Shown: in pieces, positions 9,520 through 18,065 of the stretch
How positions within the stretch are numbered: the first letter of the stretch is position 1
How the letters are laid out: each line of letters opens with the position of its first letter
Source: Niastella sp.
GTDB lineage: Bacteria; Bacteroidota; Bacteroidia; Chitinophagales; Chitinophagaceae
DNA length: 64,000 nt
Direction of reading: 5' to 3'
Assembly (NCBI GenBank): GCA_017744515.1
Contig: JAGIBF010000030.1
Location: 1 to 64,000 of the forward strand
Notes under the pieces: model-generated
The model's input: only the letters and a program-made list of their open reading frames with translations
What the model was told of the DNA's origin: nothing
The model's database searches: none
Translations under genes and position numbers: made by a program

Positions 9520-10896
9520 ATGTCCACTTTACCAGCCATTCAGTTATCTGAGCTTACCTCGCAGGTTGAAGCCGTGTTGAAAGACCGGTTTGAAGGGCTG
9601 TACTTTTGGGTGATTGCAGAGATTACCGGACACAGGTATCAAGCGGCAAGAGGCTTTCATTACTTCGACCTGGTGGAAAAACAGGCTGGCTCTGCCGGCT
9701 TAAAGGCAAAGGTGAATGCTGTAGCCTGGACAACCGGTGGCCGACAGATTGAAGGTTTCGAACGTGCTACCGGCCAGCGCTTTACTGATGGGCTCCAGGT
9801 TTTGATAAAAGTATCTGTCGATTATAGTGCAGTATATGGTCTTAAGCTTACGCTGCAGGATATCGATGCCGGCTATACCATCGGCCAACTGGAGCAACAG
9901 AAGCAAGCTACGTTGCAACGCCTGCTGACGGAATGCAGTGGTTTTATTCAAAAGGTTGGCGACAACTATATTACTGTTAACAAGCAGCTTTCACTGCCTA
10001 TCGTACTTCAGCGTATTGCCGTGGTTACTGCTGAAACATCGGCCGGTTACCAGGATTTCCATCACACATTGTTGAACAACCAGTACGGTTACTGTTTCTT
10101 TATCGATACCTACTTCACTACCGTGCAGGGCGAAGGGAATGCAGCACAGATCAAGGAAAGGTTATTGAATGTGTTTACTTCAGGTAAGCCGTATGATGCC
10201 GTTGTGATCATCCGGGGCGGCGGCTCTCCTACCGACTTCCTCGTATTTGACACGTTTGTACTGGGCCAGGTAACTGCTAAATTCCCCGTCCCTATTATTA
10301 CCGGCATCGGACACCAGCATAATGAAACGATCGTGGACCTGATGGCTCATACGCCGCTTAAAACTCCTACCAAGGTGGCGGAGTTCCTGATAGCTCATAA
10401 CCGGGCTTTCGAAGACAAGGTGCAGTTGCTTCAGCACCGGATATTGATGAAAGCTCAGCAATGGATGGCTGATGAAAAGGCTGAACTCGTGCATACAGAA
10501 CGCCAACTCTTGCATGAAGCGCAAGCAAGCCTGCACCGTTACCGGCGGGAACTGGATTCTATCAGCCATGAGTTGACTCTTAAGCCTGCCATGGTGTTCA
10601 ATAGCCAGCAAAAGGACCTGTTGAATATCAATCATCAACTTCAGTTTTCCAGCTACCGTTTTTTGTCGCATGAAAGCGATGAATTAAAGGGCATGGAAAA
10701 GCTGTTTCAGGTATTGCATCCATCCAGCATTTTGAAAAGGGGATTTGCGCTGGTAAGTTACCAGGGAAAGATTGCCACCAATGCCGATTTGTTGCCGGTT
10801 GGCGCAGACATCCATGTATTGTTGAACAATACTAATTTCACTACTACCATCAAGGATAAACAACCAACTGATGAAGGAGAAAAAACTGACTTATGA
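9520..10896 (+). CDS. Exodeoxyribonuclease VII large subunit, 458 aa
   Basis: XseA, with XseB, degrades single-stranded DNA in both directions to oligonucleotides. The N-terminal OB-fold is visible (LYFWVIAEITGH, RGFHYFDLVE at about residues 27-48), then the catalytic domain with IAVVTAETSAGYQDF, the RGGGSPTD motif (about 231-238) and GIGHQHNETIVDLMAHTPLKTPT (about 264-287), and a coiled-coil C-terminus ending KRGFALVSYQGK. Length is normal. The Bacteroidota type has TSAGYQDF where E. coli has SGAALRD-like sequence. It overlaps xseB by 26 bases, so the two subunits are translated from one message. Confidence 0.95.
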   Translation: MSTLPAIQLSELTSQVEAVLKDRFEGLYFWVIAEITGHRYQAARGFHYFDLVEKQAGSAGLKAKVNAVAWTTGGRQIEGFERATGQRFTDGLQVLIKVSVDYSAVYGLKLTLQDIDAGYTIGQLEQQKQATLQRLLTECSGFIQKVGDNYITVNKQLSLPIVLQRIAVVTAETSAGYQDFHHTLLNNQYGYCFFIDTYFTTVQGEGNAAQIKERLLNVFTSGKPYDAVVIIRGGGSPTDFLVFDTFVLGQVTAKFPVPIITGIGHQHNETIVDLMAHTPLKTPTKVAEFLIAHNRAFEDKVQLLQHRILMKAQQWMADEKAELVHTERQLLHEAQASLHRYRRELDSISHELTLKPAMVFNSQQKDLLNINHQLQFSSYRFLSHESDELKGMEKLFQVLHPSSILKRGFALVSYQGKIATNADLLPVGADIHVLLNNTNFTTTIKDKQPTDEGEKTDL

Positions 10897-11089
10897 GGCC
10901 GCTTACGAGGAGCTGAAAGAAATTGCTTCCGACATTGAAGCTGAAACTGTGTCGGTGGATGTGTTGGCCGAAAAACTAAAACGGGCTTCTTTCCTGCTTG
11001 AGTTTTGTAAAACCAAACTCAAGAGTACTGAACAGGAAGTAAGTAATATTATCCAACAAATGAAGAAGGATACTGACGAAGACGATTGA
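10871..11089 (+). CDS. Exodeoxyribonuclease VII small subunit, 72 aa
   Basis: XseB is the small helical subunit that binds the coiled coil of XseA. The sequence shows the family pattern LTYEAAYEELKEIASDIEAE near the N-terminus, a VSVDVLAEKLKRA middle helix and LEFCKTKLKSTEQEV at the end. The start overlaps the xseA stop region by 26 bases. It is the last gene before a convergent nuclease gene. Confidence 0.95.
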   Translation: MKEKKLTYEAAYEELKEIASDIEAETVSVDVLAEKLKRASFLLEFCKTKLKSTEQEVSNIIQQMKKDTDEDD

Positions 11090-11217
11090 TCTTAGTTTGA
11101 TAAAGCCCAATGTACTACACGTGGCCTCTTATCAGTATATTGTTTAGCTTTTATTGTATTGTATTACACAAACTTGCGTCAAATGACCGGCGAGGGCAAT
11201 GGTAGTTTTATATAGCG

Positions 11218-12297
11218 CTAAGTATCCGAACTTTGAGGCACCATTAGTTCATGCAGTTTGCGTTGCAATAGTTTTTTATCAGGTAGTTGTGTTTCGTAGG
11301 CAGCTACAAGGGCCGGAGACAAACTTCTGCTTAATGCATATTTGACTACTTCGGAGTCCTGGTCTTTACAAAGTAGTATACCGATACTTGGGTTTTCATG
11401 TGGTTTCTTTACATCCTTGTCCAATGCTTCGAGATAAAAGTTGAGCTTACCCAGGAATTCAGGTTTGAATTTATCAGTTTTTAGTTCGATGGCTACGAGA
11501 CATTGCAGATCGCGGTGATAGAACAGCAGGTCAACTTCAAAGTCACTATTGCCTACTTCCAAACGGTATTCTTCCGCCATGAATACAAAGTCCCGGCCCA
11601 GTTCGAGTATGAAGTTCTTCATATGGAGAATAAGCGCTTTTTGCAGTTGGTTTTCGTCGTGATCGGGAGGAAGATTGAGGAATTCAAAAACGTAACTATC
11701 TTTAAATGAATCTTTTATATCCAATTCTCTCAACGGTGTTGAGAGAATTGGATTGCTTTTGGAATTTGCTGATTTCATCTTCGCTGACGACAATTTTGAG
11801 CTTTTCTTAGCCCCTGTCAATTCTCTCAACACTGTTGAGAGTTTTGCTTTACCTATTACAGACCGTTCAAATAACCCTGCAGAAATCTGTCGATCCAATT
11901 CACGAAACGCATACTGCTCCTTCTTGCACATAATCAGATAAAACTCCCTTTCCTTCATTGATTTGCATCTTGAAACAATAGCCAGATTATGTGACCAACT
12001 GATTTCTCTCAACAGTGTTGAGAGTTTTGGGTGATCCTTATAGGTTTCATAGAATTGTTTCATCCGCCATAAATTCTTGTCGGAATAGCCCTTGAGGTCA
12101 GGTGCTTTCTTTTCTATGTATTGGGCCAATTGTGCTACTACTGATTTTCCCCAAGCCTGCACTTCAACTCTTTTACTGATGTATTCACCGATACTCCAAT
12201 AGAGGTTGATCATCTCTGTGTTGACGGCCTGGTAAGCGTTTGAGCGGGCTTTTTTAATTAATCGGATTACTTCTGTGAATTGTGATTGCAGCTTCAT
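11218..12297 (-). CDS. DUF1016 (YhcG-type) PDDEXK nuclease family protein, 359 aa
   Basis: The N-terminal DUF1016 part (about residues 1-150) shows LYWSIGEYISKRV, WGKSVVAQLA, KNLWRMKQFYETY and LLREISWSHNLAI. The C-terminal PD-(D/E)XK nuclease part has DFVFMAEEYRLEVG, DFEVDLLFYHRDLQCLVAIELK (Asp...Glu-x-Lys, about 250-275) and KFKPEFLGKLNFYLEALD. The family is linked to restriction or recombination functions. The linker (about 165-205) is unusual: it carries two extra copies, LSTVLRE and LSTPLRE, of the LSTLLRE segment at about residue 97, encoded by near-identical DNA palindromes described separately. The gene lies between xseB and tRNA-Val, a typical accessory-gene site. Confidence 0.85.
   Translation of the reverse strand: MKLQSQFTEVIRLIKKARSNAYQAVNTEMINLYWSIGEYISKRVEVQAWGKSVVAQLAQYIEKKAPDLKGYSDKNLWRMKQFYETYKDHPKLSTLLREISWSHNLAIVSRCKSMKEREFYLIMCKKEQYAFRELDRQISAGLFERSVIGKAKLSTVLRELTGAKKSSKLSSAKMKSANSKSNPILSTPLRELDIKDSFKDSYVFEFLNLPPDHDENQLQKALILHMKNFILELGRDFVFMAEEYRLEVGNSDFEVDLLFYHRDLQCLVAIELKTDKFKPEFLGKLNFYLEALDKDVKKPHENPSIGILLCKDQDSEVVKYALSRSLSPALVAAYETQLPDKKLLQRKLHELMVPQSSDT
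11719..11753. repeat. Palindrome copy 1 inside the DUF1016 gene
   Basis: A perfect inverted repeat with two 16-base arms (core CTCTCAAC/GTTGAGAG) and a 3-base centre GGT. On the coding strand it reads in frame as NPILSTPLRELD. It is the longest of three copies. Confidence 0.9.
11818..11846. repeat. Palindrome copy 2 inside the DUF1016 gene
   Basis: The core CTCTCAAC-ACT-GTTGAGAG is perfect (11823-11841); the arms continue as CAA/TTG after two mismatches. It encodes LSTVLRE in the linker of the nuclease. Confidence 0.85.
12006..12024. repeat. Palindrome copy 3 inside the DUF1016 gene
   Basis: CTCTCAAC-AGT-GTTGAGAG, encoding LSTLLRE at the place where DUF1016 proteins normally have a similar segment before ISWSHNL. 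It is probably the ancestral copy from which the other two derive. Confidence 0.85.
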
Positions 12298-12516
12298 TTG
12301 TTAAGCATGTTGAATAATAAAATGGATTAATGCTGCTACCAAACCATGCCTCCGTGGCTAAATAGACCGGCCACTAATAGTTGAAGTAATTGATCTCGCA
12401 GGTGAAAAGTGCTGTGCAATGCAGCACTTCGAAAGGTTGTAACAGAAAACGGCATCTAATCAGTTGTATGCCGTTGGTTGTAGATAGTTCACCTATATGG
12501 ATGCAGGTGAAAGTAG

Positions 12517-12591
12517 TGGATCGTACTGGGCTCGAACCAGTGACCTCTGCTCTGTCAAAGCAGCGCTCTAAACCAACTGAGCTAACAATCC
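12517..12591 (-). tRNA. tRNA-Val (anticodon GAC)
   Basis: The minus strand folds as a full cloverleaf of 75 nt: acceptor GGATTGT/ACGATCC with discriminator A, D-arm GCTC/GAGC, anticodon arm CTGCT-TTGACAG-AGCAG with anticodon GAC, T-arm ACTGG-TTCGAGC-CCAGT. The 3' CCA is not encoded. A false protein-coding frame on the opposite strand is a well-known antisense artefact. Confidence 0.95.
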
Positions 12592-12726
12592 AGGGGAGTG
12601 CAATTTACAGTATCGTTTCCAAATATGATATCGGGAAGCTGATAAAAAAATAAGAAGTGGCAACCGGTCTACGATGGGATTCGTTAACTTTAGAGGATAT
12701 CCTTTAATCACTCAAATTCTTATTAT

Positions 12727-13587
12727 ATGAACCAACAGATCATTAATCTCTTTGATGAATATACTCACAAGCCTCTCAAAAGAGAGGATTTTATCAAAAG
12801 GTTAGTACTGCTGACCGGTAGCATGACTGCTGCCATGTCGGCTCTGGCGCAACTGGAAGTTAAGTATGATAATGCGGTTACGATCTCTCCCCAGGACGAT
12901 CGCATCACTACTGAATACATCACTTATCCCGGTGAAGGGGGTACTACGATGAAAGGATATTTTGCCAGGCCCAAACAGGATGGCAAGTATGGGGCTGTGG
13001 TGGTGATCCATGAGAACCGCGGTCTCAATCCACATATTGAAGATGTGACGCGCCGCGTGGCCCTGGCCGGATACCTGGCGCTGGGTGTGGATGCTTTGTC
13101 TCCCCTGGGTGGAACTCCCAAGGAAGAGGAACAGGCTCGTGGCCTGTTTGCCCAACTGGATGCCAGGAAGAACCTGAATAATTTCATAAAAGCTTTTGAT
13201 TACCTGAAAGGCAGGAAGGATTGCAATGGTAAAACGGGTTGTGTGGGCTTTTGCTGGGGTGGCGCACTGGCCAATCAACTGGCTGTGAACGTACCCGACC
13301 TGAAGGCTGCTGTAGCTTTTTATGGCCGCCAGCCTGATGCTGCCGATGTGCCCAAGATCAAGGCTGCGGTTCAGCTTCATTACGGGGGCCTGGATGAGCG
13401 GGTGAATGCAGGCATACCTGCTTATGAGGAGGCTCTAAAGAAAGCCGGAACCGCTTATGAGGTGTATATTTATGAGGGTGCCAACCACGCTTTCAACAAT
13501 GATACGGCCCCTACCCGGTACAACGAGGCTGCCGCCAAACTGGCCTGGGAGCGAACATTGAAGCTTTTTGCAGCCAAGCTGAAGTAA
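12727..13587 (+). CDS. Dienelactone hydrolase family protein, 286 aa
   Basis: An alpha/beta hydrolase of the carboxymethylenebutenolidase type. The triad is visible: Cys176 in GFCWGG, Asp223 in GLDERV, His254 in GANHAF. The first 42 residues carry a hydrophobic run ending SALAQ preceded by basic residues (KREDFIKRLVLL), which looks like an export signal with features of a Tat/ordinary signal, so it may act in the periplasm. Family members hydrolyse cyclic esters, but many act on other substrates; the true substrate is unknown. It stands alone, 135 bases downstream of the divergent tRNA-Val. Its stop codon overlaps a heptamer array. Confidence 0.85.
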   Translation: MNQQIINLFDEYTHKPLKREDFIKRLVLLTGSMTAAMSALAQLEVKYDNAVTISPQDDRITTEYITYPGEGGTTMKGYFARPKQDGKYGAVVVIHENRGLNPHIEDVTRRVALAGYLALGVDALSPLGGTPKEEEQARGLFAQLDARKNLNNFIKAFDYLKGRKDCNGKTGCVGFCWGGALANQLAVNVPDLKAAVAFYGRQPDAADVPKIKAAVQLHYGGLDERVNAGIPAYEEALKKAGTAYEVYIYEGANHAFNNDTAPTRYNEAAAKLAWERTLKLFAAKLK

Positions 13588-13614
13588 GTCGGGAGTACTG
13601 AGTCAGGAGTTCAG
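13587..13614. repeat. Heptamer tandem array (AGTnnnn x4)
   Basis: Four 7-bp units AGTCGGG, AGTACTG, AGTCAGG and AGTTCAG in perfect phase, starting with the last base of the hydrolase stop codon. Confidence 0.85.
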
Positions 13615-13819
13615 CCTCGGGGGCTATAGAACGATTTTCTGAGGCGAGAAGTGAAATGTGAAAGGATCGTGAATAATGGGTTTTACCGAGCGGCTCAAAA
13701 AAATTGAAACATTACATATTGTAAATTGTATTTTATCGTTAGATCGTATAGCCCAAGCTACAGGATGCCTGTGGTGAGATGGTGTCAGGATTATAAAATT
13801 CGTTAAACTGATACAGGTG

Positions 13820-14824
13820 ATGATGAGAAAACCCGTAACTCTATTACTGTTTGTTGCTACGCTGGCAGCGATTGTGTCCTTTACCGGTAAAGAGCCGAAA
13901 ACTCCTCCCCGTGATGGTCGCCAGAAGGGGGTGTTGTCTACCATTGTTGTGGATGCAGGCCACGGTGGCCCTGCCCGTGGGGCTAAGGGCTTGATTTCCT
14001 ATGAAGCTGATATAGCGCTGGCTATTTCCCTTAAGCTGGGGCAGCGTATCCAGGAAGCTTTTCCTGATACCCGTGTTGTATATACCCGTACTTCCGATAC
14101 TGTTTTTGGTGTGAATGTGGATGCCCGGACTGCCAACCGCATGCGTGCTGAGCTGGCCAACGAGGTAAAGGGTGACTTATTCCTGAGTATTCACTGCAAT
14201 GCTACTCCCCAAAAAGCGGGCGGCTGGTATGCCAAACGCACTATTGGCCATACAACGAAAACCATCACTGTAGGTAAAGGGGCCAAGAAGAGAAAGAAAA
14301 CCGTGAAGGTGCCCATTACTGAAAACTACTGGGTCAAGAATGAAAGGCATGGTACTGAAACTTATATATGGGCGGCTGACCGCAGTGGTGTAAAGAGTAC
14401 TTTTATCAATCCGGAGGAAGGGGGTGAGTTTTCCGGGGACAGCACACACACGCCAACGCCACTCGATATGAACTCACCGGAAGCAAGGATCAGGGCTCAA
14501 CTGTATGAAAAAAAGTATTTTGGTAAAAGCCTTATGCTGGCCAACCTGGTTGAAGAGGAGTTTGCCAAAGGGGGCCGTGCAAGTGGTGGTGTAAAGCAAC
14601 GGAACTGGGAACAAATCTGGGTGTTGCAAGCTACTGGCATGCCAAGCATCCTCGTAGAAACCGGCTTTATTACCAACGAAGAGGAAGAAAAATACCTCAA
14701 CAGTGAAGAGGGTCAGTCTGAAGTTGTTGAAAGCATTATTACTGCTCTCAGACGTTATAAAGAATCATTGGAAGGAACGGGTACCAAAGCGGTCGATACG
14801 ACCACTACTCCCCGCGCCTTCTGA
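13820..14824 (+). CDS. N-acetylmuramoyl-L-alanine amidase, Amidase_3 family, 334 aa
   Basis: Zinc amidase that cuts the bond between muramic acid and L-alanine in peptidoglycan, in the periplasm. It has a short signal or anchor (residues 1-24), then IVVDAGHGG (zinc His), ADIALAISLKLG (Glu region: YEAD), DLFLSIHCNA (second His) and the catalytic VETGFITNEEEEKYL near residues 288-302. Between SIHCNA and the end it has a long basic insert (TVGKGAKKRKKTVKVP) as seen in Bacteroidota amidases. The ATG at 13820 or 13823 is the start. It is convergent with proline dehydrogenase, with only 7 bases between the stops. Confidence 0.9.
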   Translation: MMRKPVTLLLFVATLAAIVSFTGKEPKTPPRDGRQKGVLSTIVVDAGHGGPARGAKGLISYEADIALAISLKLGQRIQEAFPDTRVVYTRTSDTVFGVNVDARTANRMRAELANEVKGDLFLSIHCNATPQKAGGWYAKRTIGHTTKTITVGKGAKKRKKTVKVPITENYWVKNERHGTETYIWAADRSGVKSTFINPEEGGEFSGDSTHTPTPLDMNSPEARIRAQLYEKKYFGKSLMLANLVEEEFAKGGRASGGVKQRNWEQIWVLQATGMPSILVETGFITNEEEEKYLNSEEGQSEVVESIITALRRYKESLEGTGTKAVDTTTTPRAF

Positions 14825-14831
14825 TCTTATA

Positions 14832-16055
14832 CTACCGTAGTTTTCTTCTTTTCATTTCTTTCCTGATCAATCCCAGCTCTCTACCGGTTTGCCCGGATAC
14901 AGAGGAATTCTCCTGTGCACGACGCATGAGGTAAGGCACTACATCGTGGATAGGCCCGAATGGCAGGTACTTACTTACCGGCAAGCCTGCTTTTGCCAGG
15001 TTGAAGGTGATGTTGTCGCTCATGCCATACAACTGGGAAAAGTGTATGTGTGGATGATTATGGGGTAATCCCTTTTGATCGAGTAACTCCGCTGCACGCA
15101 GGCTGCTGTACTCATTGTGGGAAGCTACTATCAATGATATTTTATCGAGGTGTTCGATACAAAATTCGACTCCTGCATTGTAATCACGATCGCTGGCTTC
15201 TTTGCTGGGTTGTATGGGTGATGGGTATCCCATTTCTTCGGCTCGCTTTCTCTCTTTCTCCATGTAGGCGCCCCGCACCAGTTTGGCTCCGAGGATGAAT
15301 CTCTTGTTAACTGCCTGTTCAAAGCTGTCTTTCAGAAATGCAAGCCTGTCGTGACGATACAGCTGAACGGTATTGTATACAATTACTTTGTCAAGGTTGT
15401 ACAGCTCCATCATTTGCATGGTCAGCGCATCTACCGGGTCCTGTATCCACGTCTCTTCTGCATCTACCAATACGCCTATGTTTTTGGCAGCAGCAGCGCT
15501 GATGATCTTGTGCATACGGGCCACTACTCTTTGCCATTCGGCTTTTTCTTCTTCATTGAGTACTTCGGTATGGACCCGCCCCTCGTATCCGCTTTTATCA
15601 GTGGCTGCAGCGTCCAGCTTTTCCAGCAGCGCAAAGCGGGCAAAGCCGGTTACTTTGATACTCATAAAGGGCATGCTGTGCTGGGTAGCTGCATAGTTGA
15701 TGACCTTTATAAATTCTTCGCAGGCATGATCAAAGTTCTCCTCCCCTTCTTTGCCTTCTACTCCGTAATCCAGTATTACCTGCACACCAAACTGCTCCAG
15801 TTTATTAGCTACCCGGGCAGTTTCTTCAAGGGTCTCCCCTCCTACAAATTGTTTGAAGATCGTATTGCGGATAATGCCTTTGATAGGTAATCCTACCTTG
15901 ATAGCCCAGGGGGTTATGCGGGTACCCAGCTTTACCAACGACTCGTATCCCATACTGGAAAAGAGAAAGTTGGCTTTCTTTAGCTCCTGGTCTGTTTTGT
16001 ATGCAAAGGCGTATTCTGTATTGTCGAATGAAATAGCGGGGTGAGGATTATCCAT
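14832..16055 (-). CDS. Proline dehydrogenase, 408 aa
   Basis: Monofunctional PRODH domain that oxidises proline to pyrroline-5-carboxylate with FAD and feeds electrons to the quinone pool. The TIM-barrel sequence shows VILDYGVEGKEGEENFD, FMSIKVTGFARFALL, GVLVDAEETWIQDPVD, RFILGAKLVRGAYMEKERKRA and VASHNE, all characteristic; KLVRGAYMEKER holds substrate- and FAD-binding residues. I prefer the ATG at 16055; a TTG at 16067 adds four residues. No P5C dehydrogenase is adjacent. Confidence 0.93.
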   Translation of the reverse strand: MDNPHPAISFDNTEYAFAYKTDQELKKANFLFSSMGYESLVKLGTRITPWAIKVGLPIKGIIRNTIFKQFVGGETLEETARVANKLEQFGVQVILDYGVEGKEGEENFDHACEEFIKVINYAATQHSMPFMSIKVTGFARFALLEKLDAAATDKSGYEGRVHTEVLNEEEKAEWQRVVARMHKIISAAAAKNIGVLVDAEETWIQDPVDALTMQMMELYNLDKVIVYNTVQLYRHDRLAFLKDSFEQAVNKRFILGAKLVRGAYMEKERKRAEEMGYPSPIQPSKEASDRDYNAGVEFCIEHLDKISLIVASHNEYSSLRAAELLDQKGLPHNHPHIHFSQLYGMSDNITFNLAKAGLPVSKYLPFGPIHDVVPYLMRRAQENSSVSGQTGRELGLIRKEMKRRKLR

Positions 16056-16278
16056 ACTTGCTAACAAATGTTAGGCGCAAAAGTAAGGAAGATTTGAAGA
16101 TTTCAAATTATCCAGCGCAAAGTTTCGTGCGTATTTCAGCAGTTTTTCCAGCTAATGGGGTACGCTATCGATTGTTGTGTGTAAGAACCGGCAGGCTTTG
16201 TATTTATTCCATGGATTGCCTGTAAAGAATGAGAAATATAGTGATCGGAAATCTTTAAATGTCTTTATTTTGGGCGCT

Positions 16279-17376
16279 ATGAAAGTTACGCATACCGAGA
16301 TCTGGAAGTTCAGTATTCCCATGCACCCTTTTACTATTGCTACGGGTACCATGCATTTTGCCCAAAATACTTTTATTCGTGTGCATACGGATGCCGGTTT
16401 ATATGGCGTGGGTGAGTGTTCTGCATTTCCCATGATTGCCGGGGAAACGCAAAATACCTGTTTCGAAATGGCTAAGGATTTTGCCGGGCTTTGGAAGGGT
16501 AAGGCTGCTGATGCAATCGAAGACCGGCTTCAGGAACTGGATGCTTTTACAGCGTTCAACAGTACTGTTAAGAGTGCTTTCGACATGGCGCTTTATGACC
16601 TGGCTGCCAAACGGGCTGGTGTGCCTTTATTCAAGTACCTGGGTGGCAAACAGAAGGAACTGGAAACCGACCTTACCATTGGTATCGATACTCCTGCAAA
16701 GATGGCTGCAGCGGCTGCTGATTTCATTCAGCGGGGTGTGCGGATGATCAAGGTAAAGCTGGGCAAGGATGCAAAGGAAGACGTAGAGCGTATCCGACAG
16801 GTACGTGAGGCTGTGGGTAATGGTATTGTATTGCGCATCGATGCCAACCAGGGCTGGAGTTATGAAGATGCTTTGTATGCTTTAACTTCTATGGGGCAAT
16901 ATAATATCCAATTCTGTGAGCAGCCTATGCGTCACTGGAACGATCATCATTTGCCTGCTTTGAGAAAGCAATCTCCTATAAAGATCATGGCTGATGAGAG
17001 TGTTTTTGATCATCATGATGCGGAGCGTTTGATAAAGGCCGATGCCTGTGATTATGTGAACATCAAGTTTGCCAAGTCGGGTGGTATAGCTGAAGCCATC
17101 AGGATCAACGAGGTTTGTGCAGCTCACAGCATTCCCTGTATGATGGGTGGTATGCTGGAAAGCCGGGTGGCCCTGACTGCTTTTGGTCACTTTGCGCTGG
17201 CGCACGACAATGTACAATTTTATGACATGGATACCTGCATGCTTGGCCATAAGGCTGATCCTGTAACTGGTGGGATTCAATATAAGGGCTTCTTCCTCGA
17301 AGTACCTGAAGCTCCGGGAATTGGCGCTGATGCAGGTAATGATTTCCTCGCTGGCTGTGTAAATGCCACTATTTAG
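16279..17376 (+). CDS. Enolase-superfamily dipeptide epimerase (L-Ala-D/L-Glu epimerase-like), 366 aa
   Basis: The capping domain is followed by the barrel with all expected ligands: the KVK pair Lys158/Lys160, metal ligands Asp188 (RIDANQGW), Glu214 (FCEQP) and Asp239 (ADES), and the second catalytic lysine Lys263 (NIKFAKSGG). The pattern fits the muconate lactonising subgroup that epimerises dipeptides, usually for recycling of murein peptides; the exact dipeptide cannot be predicted. The ATG at 16279 is 5 bases after TATTTTG, a -7-like box, so the message may have almost no leader. The longer upstream frame is rejected. The stop codon overlaps an octamer array. Confidence 0.88.
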   Translation: MKVTHTEIWKFSIPMHPFTIATGTMHFAQNTFIRVHTDAGLYGVGECSAFPMIAGETQNTCFEMAKDFAGLWKGKAADAIEDRLQELDAFTAFNSTVKSAFDMALYDLAAKRAGVPLFKYLGGKQKELETDLTIGIDTPAKMAAAAADFIQRGVRMIKVKLGKDAKEDVERIRQVREAVGNGIVLRIDANQGWSYEDALYALTSMGQYNIQFCEQPMRHWNDHHLPALRKQSPIKIMADESVFDHHDAERLIKADACDYVNIKFAKSGGIAEAIRINEVCAAHSIPCMMGGMLESRVALTAFGHFALAHDNVQFYDMDTCMLGHKADPVTGGIQYKGFFLEVPEAPGIGADAGNDFLAGCVNATI

Positions 17377-17460
17377 TCGGGAAGTCCGGAAGACGGAAAG
17401 ACCGGAAGTAAAACGTTTTTATTCTTTCTGACTTTCCGAATTATTGACTTTCGGACTTTT
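17376..17460. repeat. Octamer tandem array with an inverted partner array
   Basis: Bases 17376-17407 hold four 8-bp units GTCGGGAA, GTCCGGAA, GACGGAAA, GACCGGAA, starting with the last base of the epimerase stop. Bases 17424-17460 read on the other strand as GTCCGAAA, GTCAATAA, TTCGGAAA, GTCAGAAA. The two halves could pair as a long imperfect hairpin between the epimerase and thioesterase genes. Confidence 0.8.
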
Positions 17461-17474
17461 AGCGCTTTGGCGAT

Positions 17475-17482
17475 TATCTTTG
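17475..17482 (+). promoter_or_regulatory. -7 box TATCTTTG of the thioesterase gene
   Basis: A perfect match to the Bacteroidota consensus TAnnTTTG, 14 bases before the ATG at 17497. No convincing TTG -33 element lies at 19 bp. Confidence 0.6.
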
Positions 17483-17496
17483 CGCAAATTTGTACT

Positions 17497-18015
17497 ATGA
17501 CCCAAAAAGCAAAGACTGCCAAGGAATCGTATGTAGTGATGACTGAACTGGTATTGCCGAACGATACCAACACTTTTGGTAACCTGATGGGTGGCCGTCT
17601 GATGTACTGGATGGACATTGCCGCCGCCCTGGCTGCTATGAAGCATTGCGCTGCTCCCGTAGTTACTGCTTCTGTTGATAATATCTCTTTCGAGAATCCC
17701 ATCAAACTGGGCAACGTAGTACATATTGAAGCTAAAGTATCCCGTGCTTTCAACTCTTCTATGGAGGTACACATGAAGGTGTGGGGTGAAGATGCCATCC
17801 AACAATATCGCTATAAGAGTAATGAGGCGTATTATACTTTCGTAGCGCTTGACCCCAACGGGCGCTCCCGTATTGTCCCTCAACTGGTCCCCGAAACTGA
17901 AGAGGAGAAGAATCTTTTTGAAAGTGCCCTGCGCAGAAGGCAGCTCAGGTTAATTCTGGGCGGCAAAATGAAGCCTGCTGATGCAACAGAGTTGAAGGCG
18001 CTGTTTCAAATGTAA
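17497..18015 (+). CDS. Acyl-CoA thioesterase, hotdog fold, 172 aa
   Basis: A YciA/cytosolic acyl-CoA hydrolase-type single hotdog domain: ELVLPNDTNTFGNLMGGRLMYWMDIAAALAA near residues 17-48 with the Asn-Gly and Asp active-site positions, then VTASVDNISF and KLGNVVHIEAKVSRAFNSSMEVHMKV. It hydrolyses acyl-CoA to free acid and CoA in the cytosol; chain length preference is unknown. A long C-terminal tail (RRRQLRLILGGKMKPADATEL) is usual in this subgroup. The ATG at 17497 follows the promoter; the earlier in-frame start at 17467 lies upstream of the -7 box and is rejected. Confidence 0.9.
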   Translation: MTQKAKTAKESYVVMTELVLPNDTNTFGNLMGGRLMYWMDIAAALAAMKHCAAPVVTASVDNISFENPIKLGNVVHIEAKVSRAFNSSMEVHMKVWGEDAIQQYRYKSNEAYYTFVALDPNGRSRIVPQLVPETEEEKNLFESALRRRQLRLILGGKMKPADATELKALFQM

Positions 18016-18022
18016 CAGTTCA

Positions 18023-18057
18023 AGCTGTTAGCTTTTAGGTATTAGCTGTCAGGGCTT
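18023..18057. repeat. Heptamer tandem array (AGCTnTT-like x5)
   Basis: Five in-phase 7-bp units AGCTGTT, AGCTTTT, AGGTATT, AGCTGTC, AGGGCTT filling the gap between two convergent genes, starting 7 bases after the thioesterase stop. Confidence 0.8.
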
Positions 18058-18065
18058 TTGCTTCG

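Noticed and set aside
11218..12297. DUF1016 gene considered as part of a restriction-modification or phage island
   Set aside because: No methyltransferase, integrase or att duplication around it; the neighbouring tRNA-Val has no partial copy that I can find in this window.
12390..12653. Open frame of 87 codons with TGLEPVTSALSKQ
   Set aside because: It runs antisense through the tRNA-Val gene; this peptide is a well-known false call over tRNA genes.
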